Origin: Nectonema munidae
Lineage: Eukaryota > Nematomorpha > Nectonematoida > Nectonematidae
Direction of reading: 5' to 3'
Assembly: GCA_030549495.1 (NCBI GenBank)
Contig: JAUIRK010000920.1
Span: forward strand, 899,426-963,425
Length of the DNA: 64,000 bases
The notes below the pieces were generated by a model. It was not told the DNA's origin. It did no database searches and saw nothing but the letters and a program-made list of their open reading frames with translations. The position numbers were made by a program, and so were the translations under genes. Positions 36,376 to 47,535 of this stretch are shown here, piece by piece. Each line of letters begins with the position of its first letter. Positions within the stretch are counted from its first letter, which is position 1.

Positions 36376-36800
36376 AGATATAGAAGAAACGATATGATTA
36401 CGGTTTATAACATCATAAACGATCTTAGTTAACCATAGAATACTTCCTCAGTTTTCCTCAAGGATTCAAAGAAAGCATCCGAGTAAGTTTATAAAGAGTC
36501 GCCACAAAAAAACGCTATCCAAAAAACTTTTTCTCTAATAGATTTGTTAATGACTGGAACAGTCTTCCTGCTGATGTTATAAACTCCCCTTCATTAAACG
36601 TATTCAAGAAACGCGTGGATAACTTCTGGAAAAATATGTTGTATGTTTAAGTCTTTATTTTTGTATTCATCTTTTCTAATATTTAGCATTTAAAATGTTT
36701 AAACGATTTCTATATGTTTTTTTCTTCACACATTGATGCGATTACGCACAGGCAAATGGCCTTTTTTCGTTTAATAAAATTATGTTATGTTATGTTGTAA
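36376..36800 (+). mobile_element. LINE 3' end with (TTATG)n tail
   Basis: After shifts the frame reads FSNRFVNDWNSLPADVINSP then SLNVFKKRVDNFW, a C-terminal motif of a LINE RT protein, followed by a 3' UTR and AATAAAATTATG with TTATG repeats at about 36,773-36,795. The same family ends at 43,090, where the protein reads NSLPKHVIDCPSLNTFKNRF, and its tail appears again near 46,480-46,535. Confidence 0.7.
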
Positions 36801-38455
36801 TATTCATGTTTTTATATATATTCCATATATATAAAAATCCAATATATGAAATTATATTTCAACCAGGAACTTTGCTCCATTTTAGACATGACCTCATTCA
36901 GTTCTTACTCTAATGCCCTTATTGAAGAGTGTGGATCTTACTTTGGTTCGTACTTGCTCAAATACAGTTGAGAAAATTAGGGAATATATAGTTACTCCTC
37001 GGGTCAAATTTTCCTGGATTTCCCTTCTATGGACAAACAATATTTTGGAATCAAAAAATCACGTCTGTTAACTTAACTATGATTGAAAAAAGAAAAAACT
37101 GCTGGAAAATATCAAAATCAGGATCTATGAGAGACCAGTGTCTTATTTTATAAGTTGTATAGAATTCACAGGAAAGTATTTTTGACTTTCGTCACTCTTA
37201 AAAAAAATTATCACCAAAAACGCAAAACAATAATATTGAAATGTTTTATTCTATGAATAAAAAGGAGGGGAGTACACACATGAAGCAAGAAGGGGCAAAT
37301 CCTCACTAAACTTTTCTTGCCCCCTCTTCTTGAGCGTAGTTATTTCTCATCTTTGTTATAAAAATAGAAAACAGATAAAAAGAGAGGAAGAAAAAACATG
37401 TTTTTCAAATTTTTCTTAAGTATCTATTTTTTATATGCTTTATCAGCAGATAATTGGTTGCAACTAAACTATACATAAAGTTACATTTTAATTAAAAAAA
37501 TTACATTAATCAGAATATAAGTGATATTCTATTTTTCAAAAAAAATTTTTGCCTCTCTATAAATATTGTCCTGGTTACGCTTCTGTAATCAAAACCTGTC
37601 TAACAAAACAACTCTTTCTTCATATTTTTGTCTATTGATTCCTAAAAAGTGGGCTCTTCTAAAAAGCCAGGACAAACTAAAACTAAAAGCTAGAACATTT
37701 ACTTTTAAGAGAAAAAAATTGATACCTGTGAATATTAAAAAAGAATTCTTTTTAGAAGCCATGTCTAAAATAGAGCAAAGTAAAAGAAGAGCCACGATTG
37801 AATGTACGATCAATCCTAAGTATGTATCCATTTTTGACACTGTCTATGAAATGCAACATTTGAAAATCAGTATACAAATCAAAAGACAGGGGTTTTCTTT
37901 ATTTTGAAAAACTCAATTACGACATAAATTAACACTTCCAGCACAATGCGTAACTAATTCATAGCATTACTTTTGCAATTATAATAGTCAGGCTGGTCAA
38001 AAGCCTTCTTTTAGGACAATCAATGATGCAACAATTTTAACAACAATTCGTGGAAAATTTAACGGAATTTTTCTGATAAGCTATCTGTAATAAGTGCGCT
38101 GCCTTTATTGAAAAATGCTTCTCCTGAAAGCGCTCATCTTTCTAATGACTTCAACCCTGAAGAAAGAGAAAAAATTAAAAATACTAGGGAACTAAACATT
38201 CAAAATAACGATGACTCATTCAAGTAGATCTTGAGAGGAAACTCATTAAAAGATTTGCAAATCATCAAGAGAAAAATCCTTCCTCTTCAAAATACAAGAT
38301 TGAGCGAAACAATCATGTCTACTCAAAATCAATAAAATCTACCACCAAATCATACAAAATCATGAATAAAGGCAAACTACGTGTTTTTATACGAACTCAA
38401 ATCAACTTTTGCCTAAAATGATGGAACTTTTTATGTTAACAGAAAGTCAGCATCC

Positions 38456-38760
38456 AGGGGTCGGCAAAGTGGCCGATATCGACCCCTTGGGGTCCATAAC
38501 AGATCTTTAGGGGTCGATAAGATAGAAAAACATACCAAATTGTTCTATGCTTTTTTTTACTTTATAGTAGTAATAAATCTCCTTTTTCTTTTAAAACATG
38601 GTTTAGGACATTGTATAGTGTAGGATATATGAAACATTTTTGGTTTGTATTTTTTTCTCTTAATTGTTGGACATTGATTAATCTTTTTTATGAAACATTA
38701 CTATGTGGGGTGGTGATCGATGTGAAGACAAATGTTCTATGAAGAGGTCGACGGGTAAAA
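38456..38760. mobile_element. hAT element fragment
   Basis: Starts with CAGGGGTCGGCAAAGTGGCC, a classic hAT (Charlie-like) terminal repeat, and keeps typical subterminal CGACCCCTTGGGGTCC and GGGGTCGATAAG motifs. The right terminus is not found, so the fragment or its end is degraded. It lies in the LINE between its ORF1-like part and its endonuclease. Confidence 0.55.
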
Positions 38761-40794
38761 AAAGTACTAGACTTACTCCTAATTAGTGAAGTTCTCCCTA
38801 AAAACTCTTGCAAACTAACACTATGCCCAAGTAATTTTTCCATGCAGAACTTCAACATATTTACAAATTTGAATCACATATCAGAACATTCTAGCAAGAA
38901 AAGAGGGATTATTGCCTATTACAAATCATTTTTGAATGTACAAGTTGTGACTCCTTTCACCCATATTCTCAAAGAATACCTTGTTTTGAAAATTTCTCAA
39001 AATATTTTTGTTGTATATACAGAAGCCCCTCAATTTTTTTATTTCACTCAACCCAAGAACTACTTGAACTTTTTTCATGTTTTCTAAAATTTGTTTCTAA
39101 ACTTTTTAACTTCTAACAATTTGTCTCAACTAATAAAGGGAAAGACTAGAATTTCTTATTCTGGTAAAGAAAGTCTTCTAGACATACTTATATCAAATTC
39201 TCGTGCTGATGTCTCAGATTTATCCGTCTTGCCCCCACTAACTGATAGCGATCACTAGACAGTACTCTTTTATTTTAAATTCGATGTTAAAATATCTCTT
39301 TACGTTCGTAAAGGTAATTACAATAACATGAGAAATGTGATATCATCCATCAACTGGAATTCTATTAAAAATGGCTTTAATTATTTTAATATTTTCTTCA
39401 TGTATATTTTGATTCAAACTATGGCAGAAAACATACCCTTTGTGAAACAGAAAAACAATGCAACTTGTATTTAAACCGCACTACTCTCTCCTTATATAAA
39501 CGAAAATGTACTTTATATAAAAAGTATACTAAATACAAAGATCCTGATATATGGTCTCAATTCAGAAAAACTTCCAACGATTTGAGGTCTGAGACAAGAA
39601 AAGCAAAGAGATCTCTTGAAAAAGACATCTTGTTTGACATAAAGCATAAACCGAAGAGGTTCTGGAGCTCTACATAAACTCTCTGAAGAATAAAAATTCA
39701 CAACACAACGCAATAACAGATTTTAATAGAAATTTAGTATAAAGTCCATGTGAAAAAGCTAAAATATTCAACAAAGATTTTTCTACTGTTTTTTCAAACA
39801 AGAAAAATATTCCACCAACTGGCATCCTTAAGTTTGATATTTTTTCACTATGAACAAGTTGGTTGTTAACGAAAAAACCGTGTATGACACACTCAGCTCT
39901 TTGAATGCAAACAAATCCACAGTTATCGACAACTTACACCCTTATATATTGAGGGAACTATGCGATGTAACCTATAACCAAGCTCTTCAATCTTTCCATC
40001 AATGAAGAAAACGCAAATGTTTTGAATTGGATTGAATTCTTTCTGAAAAATAGAAAACAAAAAGTTTCTGTCGATAGTCAGTTATCAAACAAGTCTGATG
40101 TAACAAGTGGTGTTATTCAAGGTAGTGTTCTTGCTCCCTTATTATTCAACTTGTACATAAACGACTTAGTCTCTAATATCAACTGTAGTTTGAAACTGTT
40201 GGCCGATGATCTCAAGATCTACTGTGCTTCGACTAAAACATCCCAAAAAACCCTACAGTCTGATCTTTTTGCTCTTTACGAATGGTGCATTATTTGAAGA
40301 AGGGATCTAAATTTTTCAAAATGCAGTCATCTACAAATTGGCATCAAGAACCAATATAATATATACGATATGAAACGAGTTAACTTTATTAAAGACCTTG
40401 GGGTTGTTATCGATGATCAACTGTCTTTTAAATCTCACTTTTCGAATGCTAAATCAAAAGCTTATTCAGTTTTCTTCCAAATCTTCAGACACTTCTCTGT
40501 ATATTTGATGCTAAAATAGCTCTACCATTGTATAAAGCCTTAATTCGCCCATATCTTGAATACGGTAAGGTAGTATCCAACCCTACACGGGTGAAAGATA
40601 TGAAAAGTTGCAAAGGTTTATAACAAAAAAGATAAAAGGATTCGAAAAACTGCATTACAAAGAAAGATTGCGTAAATTATCTCTATCATCTTTAACGTAG
40701 AGGTACATGCGTAATGACATGATTACAGTTTATAATATAATCAACGGAAATATAAATGTAAAGTCTACAGTTTTACCCGTTCTTTCTTCTAGAA

Positions 40795-42750
40795 CAGTGG
40801 TTCCCAACCTTTTTTATCCCGTTCCCCCCTTTTCAGTTCCTTTTTTACCTGTGGACCCCTACAACTGACTAGTTTGAGCCAACAAAATTAATCAAAGATT
40901 TTTATGCAAAAAATGATTGTAGTCATTTGATTAAAACGTATGCTTATTCATAGGAAATCAGAGAAATCGTAAAGCATTTTTATTTAAGAGTAAAATACAC
41001 AGCAAAAATAATATTTTAAAATGTTGTTCTAGTTGCAGAGTGTAGGTGTATATTGAACGCAAAAACAAAATAACATATAAAATAAAAATAATATATGAAA
41101 TATATTTATAAATAAAAAATTATTTTATGTGTTTTGTTAATATATAACATATATTATTATGCCATATTTGAATAAAAATATCATATAACCTGTATGAATA
41201 AAACACAAAAAATAACATAAGAGCAGAGAATGAAATTCCTTATTGGTTGCAAAAAACCAACCAATCAGTTTATGCTTCCTTCTCAATGGGACTTTTGTTG
41301 TTGTTTTTGAGCAACCAGTTCATGAATCCTTCGCTCAGTGACAGCCAGTGAACACCTTCAAATGTTAAAGAAGACATCAATTAGTATAAACTTATCTTTA
41401 TTAAAACTTAACTCTAAAACTTATGAAAAGTATTGAGGTTATATGTAGGTAAGTATGAATTGATGTGATTAAGATACTATATTAATGCAATATGACATAC
41501 CTCAAGCCATCTTCCACAGCCAGCTTGTTCCTTATTTTTGTTTTTCGCACAGATAGGTTGAAGCAAGAAGCAAAAGAACTGCTAGATCACTAATTTTTGT
41601 ATATGATTGCATCATTGAACACCAGAAGCTAGACAAGGAGTTTGATAGGAACAAATTCTTGGCTGTTGAATCGTGGATAAGCTCAATGAACTCTTCTTGA
41701 GCCTTTTCTAAGGCATCATCAACCTGACATAAAAACGGATTTTTAGCTAGTTCTGCATTTCTAGAGCTTAAGTCAGGAAAGTATCGGTCAAATTCATCGT
41801 CTAGCTGAGACAAGTGATCCATGATTTCCTTGGATAAAGTACTTCGGACGTGGCCATCAGCAAGAATTTCACTCAATAATGGAAACATAAATTTTCCTAA
41901 ACTCACTCTGTTTTTATACAGCTTCAATTTCGCCAAAAATTACTAGTATTGAGTCACAGTGGTTGAGCAAGTTTAATTCTTTTCCTTTGAGTTTTAAGTT
42001 CACCTGGTTCAATATTTCAAATATGTCTACAAGATAAGCCAGCGGAGCTCAAAGTGTTCAGATTTCAATATATCCAACAGCTCATATTTTTTCTTTAAGG
42101 CAAGAAACATTTTAACGTTTTCGCGAAGAGAAAAAAAGCGGGACAAAAATCCGATATTTGTTTTTTCACATCAACTGACATGTCGCTAATTCTTCGCTGG
42201 ATCGTATTATTCGAGATAGGTATATCAGTCAGTTTCTGTGTTGCTTCTTTTCCAATAACCCTTTTGCACAAGGTAGAATCAATTCTTCAGCAATTGTGTT
42301 TGATTTTTTTTTCGGGCTACTAAGTAAGCCACTCGGTAAAAAATGAAGGTTAACATATAACAACAACAAGGGTATTCATATTTTAAACAAAAAATGAAAA
42401 CAATAGGAAAAATTAGTGCATTATGTGATTTAAGATTTATAAATGAATGCAAAAATAGGAAGCGAATGCAAAAATTTATTGCTAAAAAATTGCTAAATTT
42501 TTTCGTATAAATACGAGAACACAGCTTTTTATAGCACAACCATAAAAGATTATTTTATAAGTTGGTAATTTTTATGAAATTTATAATCTTTATTGTTAAT
42601 ACTTGTAAACACAACAATTCAATATATAAAAAATAACTACTTACTTGCTAACCAAAATAATATATATGGTTTGGATAATAGAAGTATATTAGAAGATTAA
42701 GCATAAGTAGTTTGGAGTAGAATTTCCATGGACCCCGTTGGGAACCACTG
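40795..42750 (-). mobile_element. hAT element (ZBED5/FAM200-like transposase), 1,956 bp
   Basis: Terminal inverted repeats CAGTGGTTCCCAAC and GTTGGGAACCACTG, with a perfect 8-base target duplication TTCTAGAA at 40787-40794 and 42751-42758. The minus-strand transposase keeps a 134-codon open piece at 41936-41532 (KLKLYKNRVSLGKFMFPLLS, then LDDEFDRYFPDL). A diverged upstream part at about 42,240-41,990 contains a leucine-rich LALKKKYELLDIL segment. These resemble the ZBED5/FAM200 group of hAT proteins. The DNA-binding zinc finger and the dimerisation tail are missing. It is inserted in the C-terminal RT part of a LINE, so it is younger than that LINE. Confidence 0.85.
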
Positions 42751-43700
42751 TTCTAGAAGTTCAAGAAATCTTGGAAAACAGTTGGTGAAGACAGGATGCA
42801 CAAAAAGATACCTCAGGTCCTGTCTTTTTAATAGAAATATAAATGAATAGAACAGCCTTCCAAAACATGTTATAGATTGCCCTTCTCTAAATACTTTTAA
42901 AAACCGATTTGATTCTCATTGGAAAGAACTAATCTTCACTTTTAACTAGTTGTGTCTCTACTATTTCCATCTTGAAAAATAGGATTATCATTTACGTTTA
43001 CACTTCATTCATGTTTCCTTTTGCTTACTCGATGCGATACACGCTTTTATTAGCTTTTTTTTCGGTTAATAAATTATGGTATGTTATAACGGTATCATCT
43101 TTCACATCATCAAAATTAAAATGAATTTTCGGTGAGAACTTTGGAGCTTGCTTAAAATCAAGTTTTTTCTCTTTAAAAATCTTTTCAGCTTTAGACAAAT
43201 TGTTATGAATAGGAAAACTTACTTTAAGAGAGTTTTCGTTTGATTTTACATAATTTACGTAGACTTCATTTAGACAAGATTTAGCATTTTGCAACATGTC
43301 AGCACTACCTGATCTTAGGTATAAAATATTTGCTTTTTTTTTAAAAACTTCAGCATACGATTTTTATAGGCATCGGTACAGAGCGGTCTTAAACAAGTGG
43401 GCCGAAAAAATAAGTGTGTGCAAAGCGCATTTCAAAGAAGAAGTTAACACTTTATTTGTACGCGCTCCCTACTTTTAATAATAATATTTGAACCCGCCAG
43501 TATCTGCTCTTATTTTTTAGGCTCCATCTTCTAATTTTTTGAGATAATTCATCATCTAACTTTTTATCAGCTCTACTTAAAATTTATTCCAATGATATTA
43601 TAAACATGCTAATTTTTGATTTATCATTTCAACTAATACCTGCGTATAAACAACAAACTACGTGGAGTTAATTTCATCTGAGTTTCGCACTTTCTTTTAA

Positions 43701-43830
43701 CCCATTTACGACCAATGTTCCTATTTTGGAACATAAGTAATTTCATCTTCGTCTGCTTTTTTCAATGACTTTGAATATAAATCGTCTGCGTTTTTTTAGA
43801 TATCGTCTGCTTTGCTTGGTCTTAAACGGG
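43701..43830. mobile_element. piggyBac-type MITE, 130 bp
   Basis: TTAA at 43697-43700 and 43831-43834, ends CCCATTTACGACCA and TGGTCTTAAACGGG, interior with four TCGTCTGC-like motifs. Same family as 25332-25460 and as its neighbour. Confidence 0.8.
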
Positions 43831-43839
43831 TTAAATTAA

Positions 43840-43958
43840 CCGGTTATCGACCACAGTCGACTTTACATAAATAAAATCGTCTGCTTTTATTAATGTTTTT
43901 TAATACAAATCTTCTGCTTTACATTAGATATCGTCTGATTATTCTGGTCGTTAATGGG
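43840..43958. mobile_element. piggyBac-type MITE, 119 bp
   Basis: TTAA at 43836-43839 and 43959-43962, ends CCGGTTATCGACCA and TGGTCGTTAATGGG. The interior ACAGTCGACTTTACA and AAATCTTCTGCTTTACAT are nearly identical to the copy at 25332-25460. It sits only nine bases after the previous MITE. Confidence 0.8.
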
Positions 43959-43962
43959 TTAA

Positions 43963-45729
43963 AAAAAACGTTAATGGCGTCTCCTCTCATTTTTCAAATG
44001 ACCCCAATAGTTTTTCGGCCCCTTCTTTTGTAAAGGTTTCAAAGGTTGCCTTTGCAGTGCTCTAATACCTAAATATTGGCTCCCGTTATCCTGTGATGTT
44101 AATCCTTTTTCACACCTTGCTAGTTTTATTCCAAAATCGATAAGTTTTACAAAAAAGTAGTATTTTGAAAGAAAGATGTAGAACCCTCATACATTTCAAC
44201 AATGAGTTAAATTTTTGATTTTATCTTCAATGAAGAAATAAGAAGAACAATTTTGAAACACAGACGTTTAGACATAAGTCTAACGCATAAATTGTAAAAA
44301 AAAAGTATTCAAATTCACAAAATGTAATGATATTTAAACTAAATACATGTAAAAAATAAAATTTGTTTAATTTAGTCTTTTTCTTATATTTATTTGATCA
44401 AATCTTTCACAGAAAGTGTTTAAAACTTTTTCTAATAAGGGTATCTACATTTTGGAGACAATTACGATTGAGGTACATTGAAAATTGAGCACGGACAAAG
44501 ATTAAGCAAGTTTTCATTGAAGAGGAATGAAAACTTTAAAAGGCTCTAATTGGTTAAAAATATCTTGTAAATATATTAATAGGATAAGTCAAAAATAAAT
44601 TTTTAAGTCAATAAAAAGTCAAAAATTGCAAATGCGAAGATACACCCCTTCCAGGACGAATAAAAGTCAATCAAATAAAAAACATTTAAAAAACAAAAAG
44701 TCGCTGCAAACAAATTTTAAACTTGTTTGAGCAACTTTTTCATTTGTTTTTTTGTATTTTTTCGTCCTAAAGTTCAAAAATACAATTCAAAATCTATTTC
44801 TAAGCAACCAAAAATATAAAATATTATTTAAAAATTATTTTACTCAAAATTTTCAATTTTTTTAATAATCTAATATAATATAAGAAACGAGTCTTTTTAA
44901 TTGAAAAAACTTTACATTTTTCTTTAGTTCAAAGATTTAGTGAAATAAGTCAAAAATGTCAAAAAAAAAATTTATTATAAAGTCAAAAAAAAACTTTTTA
45001 GGTCAAAAATTGTTTGCCCTGATCATAAAAAAGATAAAAATAAACACTCAGGCAAAAATTGTCTGAAATTTAAAGTGCATATTGCTATCTTCTTTCCTTT
45101 CAAAAACATTTTGAGTAGATCTTTTCAAACTTGATAATTATTTGGATAGCAAAGTAATGTTAATCTTGAATATCTGTTAACTTCATCCTTTGGCCTTCCC
45201 AAGAAGTGTTGGTGGACATTATTTGGTCTCTGTTTCGAGACAGCAACTCAATTTTATGTTGCTATGCTTGCCAAAAGATATAAGATTGCTTTCCACTTTA
45301 CCACCAATAGTTTTTTTAATTTTTTAATATTGAATAAACTTTAGTTTTTTACATTTTTTTTACACTTTTCGCCATTGGTCCACTTGTGGACCATTTTATT
45401 ACACAATGATCACTTGTTTTGTTTTCCCATTCTTTCCTTAATCTTATGTAAAAATATCAATATTAAGAATGTTATTCTAAAAAAAGTTAAAAAAAACTAC
45501 TCTTATTAGATTTAGCAAAAAACGGTAAACTTAGGTTGGAACTAACAGAAACACTACTTAAGAAAAGAATGTATTAGAATTGATTTTTAATGACGCAACT
45601 TGTAAATATAAAACAAATGCGAAAACTGGCGAGAATGTCATTAGGAAAACATTTAAATTAATAAATCATTTAAGTTTATTTCGAATGTACAATGCTCTTT
45701 TTTTACATTATACAATAAGTGATTTTTTT
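43963..45729. other. Spacer without recognised gene
   Basis: AT-rich sequence with many poly(A)/poly(T) tracts. The stretch 44,580-45,010 repeats short AAGTCAAAAATT-like words but has no regular period. No open frame of note, no terminal repeats. Confidence 0.5.
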
Positions 45730-45865
45730 AATTTCAGCGGCTTTGTGGCCTTTTGAAAAATATCACTATGTAAACTAATGTTATATTTCTTACTATTTCT
45801 TCTGGTTTTTTAAATAGATCTATGGAATACCATTAATAAATTTCTACTTCTTCTTCTTTTCAGAT
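45730..45865 (+). repeat. LINE 3' UTR fragment ending in (TTC)n
   Basis: Contains GCGGCTTTGTGGCCTTTTGA and later a CTTCTTCTTCTTTT tail. The same arrangement is at 52,895-53,046 (AAGCGGCTTGCTGGCCTTTTG then a longer (TTC)n). Two independent copies with the same tail mark these as truncated retrotransposon ends. Confidence 0.55.
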
Positions 45866-46479
45866 GGAAAATTAATCATGAAGAAAAGAACAAGCTTAGC
45901 AAAATTCAAAGAAATATTTTAATTATACTTTTTAAATATCTTTCAATTATTTGTAAACTTAAAGAGTGTTTGCATTTAAATTATATTTACGAGTAGCATC
46001 TAACGATCCTTGAAACATAAAAATTTTCAGTCGGAAATAAACTTATATTTCTTCTCGAAATATTTCTCTCGTTCTTCTTAATATAAATTGCTGTTTGTTT
46101 AGCTTTGTTTATTTTGCAGTCAAGTATATATTTATAATTTTTGCTAATTTTATTCTTGCAAATCGATTATTTGATCCAAATAAAAATTGTGGATTCAGAG
46201 ATAAGTAATGAATACTCTGTATCACGCTTCAAAATTTTTTGGCATTAGAACACTTAAAAACTTAAAATCTGATGGACTTGTTTTTTCATTTCTTTCTTAA
46301 ATATTTGTAGGGTTTTCATTTAAAAGACGTATTTTATTAACAGCAAAACATACTTACTTAGGTAATTACTACAAACAATCTTTAGCTTGTTATAAGAAGT
46401 GATATTCGTGGTTGTATAATTTTTTTCTACAAGGTGTGAAGATTACAATTCTTTAGATTAATAAAAATTTCAAACAATT

Positions 46480-46535
46480 TATAGGCTTAGCCTCTCTTTC
46501 GCTAATAAATTTTATGTTAGTTTATGTTATATGAA
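46480..46535 (+). repeat. LINE tail of the TTATG family
   Basis: TAGCCTCTCTTTCGCTAATA followed by TTTTATGTTAGTTTATGTTAT resembles the tails at 36,745-36,800 and 43,030-43,090. Too short to place within an element beyond that. Confidence 0.45.
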
Positions 46536-47475
46536 GACTTTAATAAGCTTAGTTTTTCTGTAAAATGGTGGTTACGCAATTTCTTCAGATTTAGAGAAAA
46601 AGAAGTGATATTGAACGAAAAGGATAAAAAAAATGTATGCTAAACAACTTTCTAAAACATTTTGAAGAACTCGTTGACTTGCTAGCTCTTGCTAGAAACC
46701 TTCTTTGTATAGTCTGGTAGCGTGAGTATGGTTGTTTTGAGATGAGATGTCATAGCGTAACGCAAATTTTATGGGGCCAGGCTCTTTAGTGGCTGTTTTG
46801 GCCTTTGACATCAACTTTCAAAAGTCATCTCTGTATGTTTTCTAAAACATCCTATTTTTTTAAATATCTTTCTATGTGCTTATTGCGTACACTAACTTCC
46901 ATCTTTTTTGTCATACTTTTGAAAATAAAAATTATTATTATTACTAGGATAAGCGTGTTTGTCTCTCGCTTCGCTCGAGACGTAGAATTCTAGGTCCTTC
47001 TGATCCTAGGTCCAGTTAAAGATCATTGGTACTTACTATTTTTATTAACGATATGGAGCTCGTATGAACAAATGCATGTGCACGAACCACTAGAGATCTG
47101 GATTTTTTTCTCTAGGCTACAGTTTATCCTATAAAAGCGAAAAATAACTAGAAAAGTTAATGGACACGTAGAAAAATTCAAGCGTAAAAAACATTTTTTT
47201 TGTTACACTTGGCTATTTTTTATATGTATTCAGAAAGAAGTATTTTGTTGCAGTTCAATTCTATTAACTATAGGAAAAAGTTTAAAAAAAGTTTTTTATA
47301 TACTAAAAAATGAAGTTTTTCAAATACTTTTCGGTACATTAAGTATCTCTTAGATACATCTTGTGTTCTCAAATCCAGTTTGAGAACCACAGTTATAGAA
47401 TTAATATATTTAGTATTTTCATCATTTAATTTTGCATTTTTGAAACAAGTAACTTTGAGTATTGGGATGCAAAAA

Positions 47476-47481
47476 TTTATT
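47476..47481 (-). terminator. Poly(A) signal of copy 2
   Basis: AATAAA on the minus strand about 55 bases past the TAA stop, in sequence that aligns with the 3' flank of copy 1. Confidence 0.65.
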
Positions 47482-47535
47482 TAAAAGATTTAAAAGAAAA
47501 AAAAAAGATAATCATGAAGGAGTGCAAAGTATTCA

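Larger units (their letters stand above)
37566..43090 (+). mobile_element. LINE relic (endonuclease-RT), interrupted by two hAT elements
   Basis: Parts in order: an open frame at 37566-37907 that may belong to ORF1 (uncertain). Endonuclease pieces at 38,842-39,290 (RGIIAYYKSFLNVQVVTPFT and LPPLTDSDH near the end). The linker helix region 39,465-39,677 (SLYKRKCTLYKKYTKYKDPD). RT from about 39,850 with the early palm deleted. Then VIQGSVLAPLLFNLYINDL and LLADDLKIYCAS at 40,110-40,230. The C-terminal region to 40,794 resumes at 42,759 after a hAT insertion and finishes with a stop near 42,950 and a TTATG-type tail by 43,090. Stops and frameshifts are numerous. Jockey/CR1-like by motif. Confidence 0.75.
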
